Assembly: GCA_018398765.1 (NCBI GenBank)
Contig: JAHBMJ010003661.1
Location: forward strand, 22,501 to 83,881
From: Chromera velia
Taxonomy: Eukaryota; Sar; Chromeraceae
Length of the DNA: 61,381 nt
Direction of reading: 5' to 3'
Shown here: positions 13,287-24,100 of the stretch, one piece after another
Layout: every line of letters begins with the position of its first letter
Position numbering within the stretch: the stretch's first letter is position 1
The notes under the pieces: model-generated
What the model was told of the DNA's origin: nothing
The model's input: the letters and a program-made list of their open reading frames with translations, nothing else
The model's database searches: none
Made by a program: the position numbers and the translations under genes

Positions 13287-15031
13287 CGAACTCTGGTACC
13301 CTTCCACTGAGAGAGCGCGCCAAAAGAAGAAAGAAAGAAACAGAAGAGAATGAAAAAGGTAAAAAAGGGAAAGAAAAGACGACATAGTCTGTCCGAAAGA
13401 AAGGAAGCGAAAAGAGAAGTAAAGAAAAGACGAAATAGTCTGTCTGCCTGTCTGTCTCAATTTCTGTCCTTGCTCTCGCTAGAAGGCCCCCATCATGAAT
13501 GGACGAAACGGAAGATCCAACGAGCGATCGAGACGGTCGCTCAGCAGAAGAGATTCGTTCCAAAGCATGCAGATGCACACTAGAATGAACAGTGAGCAAT
13601 TGTGTGCATGCATGTATCCATACATTTGCGCGCTCATACCGTTACCGATGCTTGCATAATATTCTCAAGTGCAGAAGTTCCAGCAAGCAGTCGAGGAAGT
13701 CGAAAGGAAGTGCTCTCAGGCGTCCACTGTGGGCCCTCCTCTGCGAACCCTGTGCAACCTGTACGCTCTCTCGGAGATGGACAGCTGCATGGGTGACTTT
13801 GTGATCTCCAAAGCGCTCCCTGTGGGGGGGGGGCTTGCGGTAAGCCGTCTGCTGCTTTTTGCTTATTCTTCCTGGACGTCGGTGAATTGTTCTTTTCTCA
13901 TCTGTGAGTGTCTAGTAGCGCCTTTCCTTTTTCGTTTTCTTATGGAGTTCAGACTTTGTTTTCTCTGGGGAGCTATATAAAGTGTTCTTCTTTCTAGGTG
14001 CGTGACCAATTTTTGTCGTCTCGCTTGCCCCGCTGATTCAGCTCCTGCGGTCTTTCGTCTTCTTTCTTTTTCTGTATTTGAGTCTTTTTGATTTTTTTTG
14101 CAGCCTTTTCGAATTTCTGAAAGAAGCATGTGCTTTTATCGTGGTGATGTTCTTTTCTGATCCTTCATATGTTTTTTTTTTTTTTTTTTTCTTGCCTCTT
14201 AACATGATGCCATGCAGGACAAGATTCTTGAGGAGATGAAGAGGCTCTGCAGAGAACTCCGGCCGAACGCCGTCTCTCTCGTAGACGCTTGGCAGTTCCC
14301 CGACTATCTCCTGAACTCCGCTCTCGGCAGATACGATGGCAGGGTTTATGAGGTGCGCTCTTGCTCTTGAGTCTCGTTGGTCGATTTCCTTTTTCTGCAT
14401 GCATGGGGGGGGCATCGGATCCCTTAGTTCTTTCTTCCCTTCTCGCTTGTCCCTCGACTGACCAAGAGGATCACAGGTTCCCTCTCTTCCTTTCACGTGA
14501 GTAGCTGCCTGGTAGGCCTTCCTCTTGCTCTTCTCTCTTCCTTACTCGATCCCTGCCTCCTTCCCTCCCCGCAGGCATTGATGGACTCCGTGAGACATGA
14601 GCCCAACAACACCAGCGATGTCCATGAGGTCAGCCCTGATAGGATAGAGGGAAAAGGTGGTCTCTCGCGATCGAATATGTAAATCTGCTTGTCTCTTGCA
14701 CTTTCTCTCTCTTGCTCTCTTCTGATCGGGAGAAGGCGCGAAAATGTCAGGCATTCTTCCTGAAGACACCAATGAAGAATTCATTCGTGTGAGGGCGCAT
14801 TCATGTTTTCCTCTTTACTTCTCTCCATCTCTGACAAGACATCCTGTTCAGTTTTCCCCTTCTCTTGCCGTATCCTCCTTTCTGGCTTCATGAATATTGT
14901 ATCAATACTAATATCGATATAATAAATGATGTATGAATGTGCAGTCCTACTACCGGAGCCTTCAGTACATTCTCCATCCTGAGAGAAAGCAGCAGCAGGG
15001 CGCGGGCATGCCTCTCCGGTCGAGGCTCTAA
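4701..15031 (+). CDS. Peroxisomal acyl-CoA oxidase, 23 exons
   Basis: Flavoenzyme of peroxisomal beta-oxidation: acyl-CoA plus O2 gives trans-2-enoyl-CoA and H2O2. Exons: 4701-4774, 4937-5011, 5327-5431, 5921-6032, 6259-6395, 6771-6810, 7222-7253, 7557-7635, 8012-8151, 8480-8516, 8947-9045, 9225-9422, 9769-9813, 10365-10416, 10596-10709, 11048-11130, 11897-12085, 12318-12452, 12784-12858, 13675-13839, 14218-14352, 14575-14628, 14945-15031. They total 754 codons with every phase consistent. Family marks: start MNPDLRNER (ATG at 4743; an in-frame ATG lies at 4701), [22 protein letters not shown], the flavin-domain CGGHGY, and TYEGD carrying the expected catalytic Glu (about residue 492). The C-terminus SRL is a type-1 peroxisomal signal. 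Exons 12-13 add about 55 charged, coiled-coil-like residues absent from animal enzymes. Introns are pyrimidine-rich, many with GTC donors. The intron 16/exon 17 junction is amplified ninefold. Confidence 0.93.
6455..6490. repeat. Short tandem duplication in acyl-CoA oxidase intron 5
   Basis: The block GCACTCATTCCTGGATTGAG and the few bases after it (GACTAG) occur twice in direct succession just inside intron 5. It is a small instance of the local tandem duplications seen throughout this window. Confidence 0.8.
10975..11047. repeat. (GT)n tract used as the 3' end of intron 15
   Basis: About 65 bases of GT repeat with a few GC steps run directly into TGTGCAG, the acceptor of exon 16 at 11048. 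The polypyrimidine tract normally expected here is replaced by alternating GT. Exons 7 and 13 also follow short GT tracts. Confidence 0.85.
11341..11936 (+). repeat. 65-bp tandem array carrying nine 3' splice sites
   Basis: Eight full 65-bp units plus ends span the intron 16/exon 17 boundary of the acyl-CoA oxidase. Each unit holds a CT-rich tract, the acceptor TTTTCAG, and the first 28-30 bases of exon 17 (starting TCTGCCGGTATCGG). Acceptor-proximal exon starts fall at 11377, 11442, 11507, 11572, 11637, 11702, 11767, 11832 and 11897. Only the last is followed by the rest of the exon. Copies differ by only a few substitutions (for example CTTCTCAG in unit 2 and AAAGC for AAAAC in some), so the expansion is recent or homogenised. 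All three frames are open across the array. Confidence 0.97.
12735..12783. repeat. (CT)n polypyrimidine tract at the acceptor of exon 19
   Basis: A CT dinucleotide run of about 35 bases ends in CTTGCAG, the acceptor for exon 19 (starts 12784). It serves as the polypyrimidine tract of intron 18. Confidence 0.85.
12983..13455. repeat. (TGTC)n microsatellite cluster in acyl-CoA oxidase intron 19
   Basis: Three runs of TGTC/CTGT units (12983-13023, 13058-13208, 13256-13286) and a shorter one near 13438-13455 are separated by A/G-rich spacers that share an AAGACGA(C/A/T)ATAGTCTGTC-like segment. The spacer-plus-run module therefore seems to have been copied several times within the intron. Confidence 0.85.
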
Positions 15032-16882
15032 TTGCTTTGCTTTCTTTAATTTGGTCAAACTCTCCGAGTGTCTGTGCGTCCGTGTACACATCTAGCTGTC
15101 AACGGCAGGCAGTCGCTCGGCTGGAGTCGGGTCATGCGTGGAGTCGATCTTTCTGTTTATCTCTCCGCTCCTGAGAAGCTTTCTGCCGGTCCTCTCTTCT
15201 CTCTCTGTCTTTCTCCCGGCCCTCTTTTAGCTTGTGCCGTCCTATGATCCTATTCGGTCAGGACTTCAAACAGAAGACTGACAGAACCTCCTCTCATGCA
15301 CCAGCGTCGGTACTCCATCACACTGAAAACGTTTTCTTTGTTTCGTTCTTTCTTTCTCCCCCCCATCCTCTTTTTCTCTTTCTGGCTCTTGTAGTAGACG
15401 GACTGACTCCATGGCTTCATTCTCATGCGTGTGTTTGTGCTTTCCTTTCCAGCTTACGGACAGCTGCACAGGGTGAAAAAAGGTTGAGGTAAAGGCGCGT
15501 AGGTAAGCAGAGCAGTTTGCTGCATTGCTTCCACGTTTGCATGTAGAGCGGGTGGGACGGGGGGAAAAGAGAAACAAACGGCATTGTTTGTTTGGACAAT
15601 GAACCTCTTTGACATGAATGCTTGACAACCTCTCGAGCACCAGTGAAAGGGGAGTGAGAAAGACAGTAAAGAAAGAAAAAAAGAATCGCACGCTTAGCAG
15701 AAAGGGCCCGCGGGAATTCTCCTCCTCGTTTCTGTATTCCTTTATTTGTCCCCTCCAACTTTCTTTCCTTTCTTCTTCCTTTCACCATTCCATTTGTCCA
15801 TTCATTCAATCATCCTTCGAATATGCGTGTCTTCGTTCACGTGGCTGTTATCTTTGTGGGTGGGTGTCCGGGGAGATGACCGGAATGTGCAGTGCAAAGT
15901 TAAGGAAGCGTCCATGCATTTTCTCTCCATTGTTCCAAATTTCAATTTTATTTTTGATTTCTACTGAATTGTCAAGCTCAGCAGGGGGCTGGGTGGAGAG
16001 GGCCCAAGAAGTGGATGTGCAGTAACGGGTCTGAGAGGGGGAGGGGGGGGGCAGAGCCAGGCTGTTATCGTACGACGCTGCATTTGTTTTTGTAACAAAC
16101 AAACGAACGAATACATTTCCTTCCGCTTTCTGGTTCCTCCTTCTGCCTCGCTCGAATCGCAACTGCCGGTTCTGATCGAGGAAGATGACGGCCTTGCAGG
16201 AGAAGAGCTCTCGATCCAGCCGTCCGCATGTCAGAATCGGGAGGGGAAAATCGGGGGGGGCCGGGGGAGAATCAAGAGAGGCCATGCACAGGTTGCATGG
16301 TGCACGCGGGCAATCAGTCAATGTCATGTCATTCATACTCGGCATGCATGCATGTGGGTGTTTTTGCGTATGTACTGTCTGACAGTTCTGCGTTTTTTCT
16401 TCCTGCGCTCATTTCTCGGTGCTCGCTTGTGTGTGAATCGGCGGACTTGTCCGTGTCGCACACAAAGCAGAGCAAATACAGAAACAGCCGCTTGGCGCAG
16501 GGGCACTTCAGGCTGTCTTTCTTTACATTCCACGTTGCATGCATGCTTGCGTTGTTCATGCCGCATGTGCCCACATGCGTGAAAATTGATTCAACGAAGA
16601 TTCATTACATACGTGCCAGTCCCTTCAAGTTCACGAATTGAGAACATCTCAGTGGTTACTAGAATCCCGTTGCAAATTGAACGGCTCGCAGCTTGGCTGT
16701 TTAGTTCATTCCAAGTCGATAGAAGACAAAGGCACTTTCGGTCTGGATCATGGATTCATGGTCTACTGACTTGGACCCGAATTGACGAGCGAATTGACCT
16801 CAAATCAATCATCAATAAGAGTACAAATACAAATTATGATAAACAGTGCAGCAGTTAGCACGCTCTACTACTTAGTAGTGGG
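15032..16882. other. Intergenic region with no supported gene
   Basis: This follows the acyl-CoA oxidase stop. Frames of 130-165 codons on either strand (for example 15848-16345 minus) overlap each other and show no family resemblance or clean splice structure. Two TGCATGCA palindromes lie at 16345 and 16536. Confidence 0.4.
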
Positions 16883-17133
16883 TACTGTTGCTAGGCGTAT
16901 CATAGAAAAAAAAAAAAAAGTAAACTAGAATTGGCTTTAATTATTTTTTTCTTATTGTTTTTTCTTGTAACACATAAGCAACAGTTGTGCAACACCCAAA
17001 CAACCCTTGCGCAACACTTGAACAACATGCAGTTGTTTGTTACCCAACATCGCAAAAAAAAAAATCAATTAAGCGAGAATTAGTTTTAATTATTTATTTA
17101 TTTTTGCTGTGATCGATACGCCTAGTACTGTTG
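16883..17133. mobile_element. MITE-like element, copy 2, with 8-bp target duplication
   Basis: The element proper (16891-17125) begins CTAGGCGTATCATAG plus an A run. Its right end, read in reverse complement, begins CTAGGCGTATCGATCACAG plus an A run, giving matched terminal inverted repeats. The eight bases TACTGTTG lie immediately outside both ends (16883-16890 and 17126-17133), a perfect target-site duplication. An 8-bp duplication is typical of hAT-type (and P-type) DNA transposons. The 235-bp interior has no coding capacity and shares the CAACA/GTTG-rich layout of copy 1 at 2440-2697. The superfamily assignment is inference. Confidence 0.85.
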
Positions 17134-17139
17134 TACACT

Positions 17140-17400
17140 ACAAAAAATTATGAAAATCGTTGGAAAATCTGTGGGAAATTGATAGGAAATCTTAGAGAAA
17201 TCCTAGTGAAATCTAAGGGAAATCCATAGGAAATTAATGGGAAATCTCACATGGGAAATCTGCTGCAGATTTCCATTTTTATGGGAAATCAGCCAAATTT
17301 CCGTAAATTTCCTATAATTATGGGAATCTGATGGGAAATGTATGGAAATGCTTACAATCTGCACAGAATTGACATTTCTGCACAGAAAAGCGAGGTCGCC
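17140..17400. repeat. Degenerate short-period GGAAATC tract
   Basis: The motif GGGAAATC or a one-base variant recurs at least a dozen times at spacings of about 10-14 bases, in both orientations near the centre (GGGAAATCTGCTGCAGATTTCC forms an inverted pair around CTGCAG). It abuts the right target duplication of the MITE. I see no gene in it. Confidence 0.6.
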
Positions 17401-18190
17401 GAATCTTGTAGCCCCCCACTGGTAAGCACCAAATCGATTTATTGAGGATGCGACAGAGAATTATAAAAGTAGCGAATTGTCTGGTACGAACAACCGAAGT
17501 AAGTCCCTACACTGATCGGCCACATTGTGGGTTCTCTTTCTTTCCTCCTTAAATCTCTTCTTTGTTCATCTAAATTGTTCGGGTTCTCTCTCTCAGGATT
17601 CTTTCGAAGCTTTTTCCCCTCTTGTCCCTGTCTGTTTTCTTCTTTCTTTCCTCTCTCATTTCTTTCCTTCCATCAGTTGTTCATTCATTCATTTATTCAT
17701 TCTCAGAAAGAAGGAGTGACCCTAGAGAGTGACCGAAGGATACCGAAGGAGCTGTGCTAAGGGAGGTGCTCTCTGCCCTTGTCCCTTTTACTCTTTGAAA
17801 GTTTTAAGGAAAGAAGGGAAGGAAGAAAGTGAGAAAATGAGGAGGAAAAAAAAAAAAAGAAAGAAATAAAGAAAAAAAGAAAGAAAGGAGTCTCAAACTC
17901 ACTTACCTATACGTGCAGTCACATTTAAAACATGAAAACGGAGAAGAGAGGACACAAGAGAAACCTTTTTTGCGCCGCCGCAGTCTGCGCCGCCGCGTGC
18001 ACATATCGCATGCAGGATGCCACTTCCACGCTCCAGTGGCGTACCGGGGCCCAGTAAAAAATCGTCTAGACTAAACCCAGGCTCTATTGATAAAAAGAAA
18101 CGTCGTGTAAAAAGACTGTCTGGACGATGATATCTACGGCTTGCATGCATATAAGATATATGATATAGCAAAACCCTCAATCATCAATTC
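17401..18190. other. Intergenic stretch with no supported gene
   Basis: A pyrimidine-rich segment (17525-17700) is followed by a purine-rich one (17805-17890). The frames inside are low-complexity Phe/Ser/Leu and are not credible. One TGCATGCA lies at 18142. Confidence 0.4.
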
Positions 18191-18380
18191 GTCGATGAAA
18201 GTGGAAAGACCATCATGAAAAGATTCATCATGCAAATAAACAGAAAGACGAAAGTGAAGCGGCTAGAAACGGCTGTTATTCAAGTAAAAAAGATGAGAGT
18301 GGCTGTTACATTTAAGTAAAAAAGATGAAAGTAGAAAGAAATTTAACGTCTGCATGTCTACTTTGATATAGGACTTCTGG
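18191..18380. repeat. Diverged left block of the 38-bp minisatellite
   Basis: Units related to the array at 18890-20175 are recognisable (for example GTGGAAAGACCATCATG and CATGCAAATAAACAGAAAG) but decayed. The block ends in a 60-base segment (18321-18380) that recurs, about 80% identical, at 20161-20220, the end of the main array. Confidence 0.65.
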
Positions 18381-18889
18381 TGTGTTCATGTGTGTTCTAG
18401 CTTTTAATAAGCCTTTCATTGTTGTTTCAGTATTCCACGATCAACCATTTAAAACAATTTTGACTATATATCAAAAAAAAAATTGTTTATACTTTGAAAG
18501 TTCTTAAACCAAAAGTATCCAAAATTTGTAATGGTAAACTATGCAAAGTTGTACTTAAATTTTAACTTAAATAAATAAATTCATACTTTTTTTTCATTTC
18601 TATATGTAGTTTTATATGTCCAGCCGCAAATAAGCGTAAGCCCATTCAGTTTTTCATGCAGAACTTTTTCTACTAAATTCCTACCTAGGAAGAATTTTAT
18701 AGAAACGTTAACTCACAATGTATTGCTATAGTGAATATGTTGAAAATTCTACTAGAAATTCCATGTGAGGAACTTGTTCTTTATTTTTTATTGTTGTAAA
18801 CTCCATCCTCCCAATGATTCTGCTTTTCACATTTTAGGAAGGCAAAAACATTCTATTTGGTCCAGGAAAAGCCCATATCCAAGCATATG
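18381..18889. other. AT-rich spacer separating two minisatellite blocks
   Basis: About 500 bases of AT-rich DNA with no open frame of note. It splits the 38-bp repeat family into a small left block and a large right block, as expected if the array was duplicated with its right flank, or if foreign DNA inserted. No terminal repeats were seen. Confidence 0.5.
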
Positions 18890-20220
18890 AAAACAGAAAA
18901 GAAAACCAGAAAAATGAAACTGGAGCAGACGTCATACACGCAGACAGACAAGAAAGATGAAGACTGAAAGGTCGTTATGTGAGGAGACAAGGAAGATGAA
19001 AGTGAAGCGGACTTTCTGCAAGCAGACGGGCTAATGACAGGCTAGCAGATAGAAAAGATTGATGAAACTGGAGAGGCCGTCATATACGCAGACAGGAAAG
19101 TTGGGAGCGCCGAGACCCGTCATGCAAGCAGGCAAGACGGACGAAAGCGGAGGAAAGTGGAAAGTCATCGTGCATGCACAGGAAAGATGGGACCTGAGAA
19201 GACGTCATACAAACCGACAGGAAACATGGAAGCGGAAAAGCTTTCATGCAAGTCGACAGAAAAGATTCATGAAACTGGAGAGGCCCTTAACACGCAGGCA
19301 GGAAAGATGGAAGCTAGCGGAAAGGAGTCATGCAAGCCGGCAAGATAGACAAAAGTGGGGAGTCGGCGTGCAAGCAAACAGCGAAGGTGGAAGCTGAGAA
19401 CACGTCATGCAAACCGGCAGGAAACATGGAAGCAAAGACGCTTTCATGCAAGTCGACAGGAACGACGCAAGTAGAGAGGTGGTCAAACACGCCGGCAGGA
19501 AAATTAAGATGGAAGCGCGGAAAGCCGTCATGCAAGCACACACGACAGGAGAAAGTAGAGACCCACCAGGCAAGCAAAAAGGAAAGATGGGAATATGAAA
19601 GTGGAGAGGTCGTCATGCAAACAGACAGAAAGATGGGAGTGGAGAGGCCGTCGTGCAAACAGACAGAACGATGAAAGTACAGAGGCCTTCGTGCAAACAG
19701 ACAGAACGATGAACGTGGAGAGGCCGTCATACAAACAGAGAGAACGATCAAAGTGGAGAGGCCGACATGCAAACAGACAGAACGATCAAAGTGGAGAGGC
19801 CGTCATGCAAACAGACAGAAAGATGGAAGTGGAGAGGCCGTCATGCAAACAGACAGAACGATCAAAGCGCAGAGGCCGTCATGCAAACAGACAGAACGAT
19901 CAAAGTGGAGAGGCCGCCATGCAAACAGACAGGACGATCAAAGCGCAGAGGCCGTCATGCAGACAGACAGAACGATCAAAGTGGAGAGGCCGTCATGCAA
20001 ACAGACAGAAAGATGGAAGTGGAGAGGCCGTCATGCAAACAGACAGAACGATCAAAGTGGAGAGGCTGTCCTGCAAACAGACAGAACGATGAAAGTGGAG
20101 AGGCTGTCATGCAAACAGACAGAACGATGAAAGTGGAGAGGCTGTCATGCAAACAGACAAAAAGATAAAAGTGGAGAGAAGTTCAACGTCTGCGTGTCTA
20201 TCTTCATATAGGAATTCTGG
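18890..20220. repeat. 38-bp minisatellite, homogeneous toward its right end
   Basis: The unit begins GTGGAGAGGCCGTCATGCAA and continues ACAGACAGAACGATCAAA, 38 bases in total. Copies are diverged between 18890 and 19600 and nearly identical between 19600 and 20170 (about 15 units). Because 38 is not a multiple of 3, the three plus frames each cycle through the same three peptides and all stay open, giving frames of 125-165 codons rich in Arg, Gln and Asp. These are probably not genes: they have no unique sequence at either end and no non-repeat coding context. Confidence 0.93.
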
Positions 20221-20724
20221 CCTGAAGATTCGATTCTCCCAACAGGCGTCCAGATAAATGCTTGATTAATTGAACTGTGCAGAGTACACTCATTCTCGTA
20301 GGAAGGTCAGTCAAAAAGCTGTTGCTTAGCTGTATGCACAGACGCAGGATTGACTGCAAATTTGAACTTACTGGTGGGCCTGTTACTGTTACCTCCATCT
20401 GGTCCAGATGTACAGGAGAATTTGCAGCGACCTCTGTCCACTACCAGTTCTTTTTTGTCATCGAAGATGTGTGGCTAGCTTATGCTTGCAGGTCAGTCAT
20501 TTCCTCGATCATGCAGTGCGGCCCCGATGTTTACGCGAATACGCTTGAGGGGCACGTTTGGGCTTTTTTCGCGGTCAAGTTCAGTTTCGCGGAGCAGTCG
20601 CACCGAGCTGTTGCATTGCATGACGGATGGGTGTCGAAAGCCAGGTCGCGGGGGTGTACAGATCTAGACAAGAGCCGAGGCCCTGGGCCCCGGCATCAAC
20701 ATGCATGCATGCATCAACATCGCA
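20221..20724. other. Intergenic stretch with no supported gene
   Basis: It lies between the minisatellite and the PPR gene. A 163-codon plus frame (20277-20768) has no recognisable similarity and no splice or promoter context. Overlapping TGCATGCA palindromes lie at 20702 and 20706. Confidence 0.35.
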
Positions 20725-21066
20725 TCAACTTGGAAAGCCTTTTTTTTTTTCAAGCCGTACGTACGTGACTGACTGTTGTTTCAACGTTTTTCGAAGTTTA
20801 AGTTTAATCGGATCACCAGTTTGTTTCCGGATATTATTTGGAAGCCACCATCGTTGTAAAGGCTCCTCATTCAACAGTCTATCTTCTTTGGAGGTGGAAA
20901 GCCCATCGGAGTTGACCGAAGTACTCCGCTTTTGGAGCTGCTCCTTGGCGTTGGATCGAGGAATGCATGGTTGTTTTACGGTCACCCTGGAGGTGCTCAT
21001 CAGTATCGAATAAGTCTGCCTCTCGTTTGGGTCCAGCCCTCTGTAGAGTACATCAATCCCGCTCAT
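20725..21066 (-). CDS. Possible small hypothetical protein, divergent from the PPR gene
   Basis: A 113-codon frame opens with an ATG at 21066, only 36 bases upstream of the PPR start and in the opposite direction. The composition (basic, Ser/Gln-rich, few hydrophobics) is more protein-like than the surrounding frames. There is no recognised domain. The spacing is so short that it would have to share the PPR gene's promoter or 5' leader, which makes a chance frame quite possible. Confidence 0.22.
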   Translation of the reverse strand: MSGIDVLYRGLDPNERQTYSILMSTSRVTVKQPCIPRSNAKEQLQKRSTSVNSDGLSTSKEDRLLNEEPLQRWWLPNNIRKQTGDPIKLKLRKTLKQQSVTYVRLEKKKGFPS

Positions 21067-21102
21067 TTTTCTGATTGACAGCTGTTCAAACGTCCTGATG
21101 TC

Positions 21103-24100
21103 ATGAGTTTTTTCCTCTCGATCCTCCTAGCCTTTGTTCTGTGTGGAAGTTCGCCCGACGCTTTCCGCCTTCCTCACTTTCCAGTTAAGTCATCACGTCT
21201 GGCGCTGCAGTCTTCCAGACAAGACACCATACTCACGAGACGACACCGCCTCCTTCCCATTCCAGACAAGGCCTTCCGGATTCCGATGCAGCCGTCGCTG
21301 TATTCGTCTGAAGACACGTACACGGAGACGGACAACAGGCCGCCGTCTCCTCAATTCACCCGTTCCGTGCACGTGAAAGTGAAGCACACAGGCGGGCCTG
21401 TCGCAGCCCGGAAGCGCAGAATTGTGAAAGAGGCCGAGAACCTCTATCTGCGTGCTCAGACGGCCCAGCGCAAGCATGACATCGTAGCTTGCCTGGATGT
21501 TGCGGTTGCTGCTGCGCTCGAGGGCGACCTTTGCCATTATGTTCCTGAAGGGGGGGGGGAGGTGAAGGAGATTCTCGGGTTGTTGGTAGAGAATGCGCTG
21601 AAACGTACCCGCAGACTAGGAAAGTCAGACGACGCCCTGAAAGTTCTTAAGCGCGTTGCGTCAGGCAGGTACCCTGTAGCGCTTTCCGAGTCCTTCCTGG
21701 ACGCGGGAATGGGGACCTGCTGGAATCATATGCTGAGGCTGAAGGCGCAGCGTCTGGATAAGTGGAAGCTGCGAGAAGAGGTGCAGAGAGTGGCGGATTG
21801 CGCACTTGCGATGCGGCGTGTGCAGGCAGATTCCGGTCTCTCTGTCGTGTCGTCAACGGAGGATGGGCCGGGGGCGTCTGGTGATTCGCATGTGTTCGGG
21901 TATTTGTTTTTGCGTTGTATGGGGAGGGCAGGGTATGTGAAGGAGGCACTAGAGATGCTGAAAGAGGTTTTGAGAGGACTGAGTCAGCGGGGTCGAACGT
22001 CTAATCTCACTCACCTATACAATGCTGTGCTGAGTGCCTGTCAGACCTCGGACGAGGTGAGGTCGTTAGGGACTGCGACGAAGTTGATTGACCAACTGGT
22101 CGCGTCCCCCGGTTCCTCACCCGGTGTTTCCAGTTTCAATCTGGCAATCGGGTCTTGTGCGCTTGGAAGGCGATGGAGGGCAGCGAAACGGCTCTATAAG
22201 CGCATGCAGTCGCTAGGGCTTCAGCCTGATTCGTACACATTCACAGCGCTCTTGCACGCCTGTGCAGGCAAAACAACGGTGGGGGCAAAAAAGCAATTCC
22301 ACCAGAGACGTCCGGTGGAGGGTCCGGCTAGTCGGTCGTTTGAATTGAGGGAGACACGGGAGGGGGTGGAATTCGCGATGGAAATATTGGAGGTAGAGAT
22401 GCCTCGGCAGAAAGTGCCTCCTTCTTCGTTTCACTTGACTAGCGTTTTGAAGGCTTGTGCTCAGTTGAAGTTGCTAGTCAATCCGCGCCGTGAGTGGGCA
22501 AGGGGGTGGCCGGGCGAGGGTTTGATTCCGCGTCTAAAGAAGCTCCCAGAGGAAACAAACATCAGGCTTGCAAACGGCACGTCTGTCAGTTCGACCGATT
22601 TGTCGTTTCATCTTTTTGAGAGACTGCGGGAGTTGGTAGAGCGGGGGGCGGGGGAAGGGGGGGCGCATCGGGCGGACGGATCGTCTTTGCTTGTTGCCAT
22701 AACCCCTGACCTCCCACTTCTTGATGAGAGGGAGAAGGGGGTGAGTGTGAAAGACCTCACGGACATGAAAGTTCCGTGTGGATGGTCAACAAACGAGCCT
22801 TCGAGAATGCATGACCCTTCATCATTCTTTGCTAGGTCTTCCGAGCTTAGAGACTCTCAGTGGGCCTCTACAGCTCTGTTGGTGAGTGCCTTGGAGCGGC
22901 AGAAGGTCCCGCTGACCCGGGACATGTTCAATGTCTTGCTTGCAAAGTGTGCAGAGGCGGCAAAGTGGGCCAAGGCACGTGAGTTCATAGAAGAGATGAA
23001 GAGAAGGGGGGGGGAGACATCGCCCGACGAATTGTCGTTTACATGGCTGCTCCGCTCGTTTGCGAAGGCCGGGAGGGTGCCCGAGGCGTGGGGTGTGTTG
23101 AGAGAAATGGAAGAAGCCGGCCTGAAACCGACCGTTTTGACATTCACCTCCCTTTTCCATGCAGTGGCCTCGGCTGTACAACTGGGTCGGGATGTGGATT
23201 TGTCACTGAATGCGGGGAGGGGTGTTTGCGAGAATGTGAGCGCTATGGAGGTTGGGAATCAGCCGGGGGCAGTGGGAAAGGAAGCAGTAGTTGATGAGAA
23301 AGGGAGAGAAGGGCGTGATGGGTTGCTTGCTGAGAGCGTGTCTGAGAAAAAAAATGGGGGTGAGAGGGGGGGAACGATGGGGGTGGTGGCGTCTGTGGTG
23401 GATTCGGTTGATATGATTATGTCGGAGATGCGGGAACGGAATGTGGCTCCTGATATTGTTTGCTTGAATGCCGCAATGGAGGCGCGTAGGTGTTTGGGGG
23501 GAGGGAAGAAAGGGGTGACGGCACTGTTTGCGGAAATTTTGGAGAGAGATCTTTTGCCAGAATCCGCTACATACTCCGTTCTTTTGAATACGCTTTGGAG
23601 AGAGGGGAGGTCTGGGGTGCGTGTGAATTCAGAAGAGTGGTCTCTGATTGCAGAGTCGATGCATGAAGATCGATCACGTGTCGATTCGTTTGCGTTTGCG
23701 TTGTTATTTCGTGTGTTGCTTGAGAGTCGAGAGTTCGAATTGCTGCTCTCTGTTTGGGACCGGTTGGTCCGAGAGGAGAGGTCGGAGAGGTGGTTGGGGA
23801 GACGGAGTATGCGGTACGCCCTTATCGCATGCAAAGAACTGGGTGAGAGGGAAGGGTACAGTAGAGAGCATGCGATGGGTTTGAAGGGGAAAGTGTTGGT
23901 GGGAGCATTTCGTTTGGGTTTGATTGATTCTAGGAGGGAAAACCCGGATGCTGGGGTGAGGGCAGATGCCGAGGCGGTCTGGAGGGAGGCCGTCCTTGCG
24001 GTCGGTCAGGGGCGGCTTTATGATGAAATGGAAATTCTTCTTGATCTCCGTATGCAAAGGGGGTTGGGTGAGGAGGAGATGCGCCCCGAATTGGCGGAGG

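Noticed and set aside
12688..13599. 303-codon minus-strand frame
   Set aside because: It lies across intron 19 and a TGTC microsatellite of a plus-strand gene. Composition is repeat-driven (Thr-Asp-Arg-Gln).
19595..20168. Arg/Gln/Asp-rich repeat proteins in three frames, and the idea of a CRISPR array
   Set aside because: The 38-bp unit is contiguous with no unique spacers, so it is not CRISPR. The frames exist only because the unit lacks stops, and they have no unique termini.
23259..23834. 191-codon minus-strand frame inside the PPR gene
   Set aside because: Antisense shadow of a well-supported coding sequence with matching codon structure.
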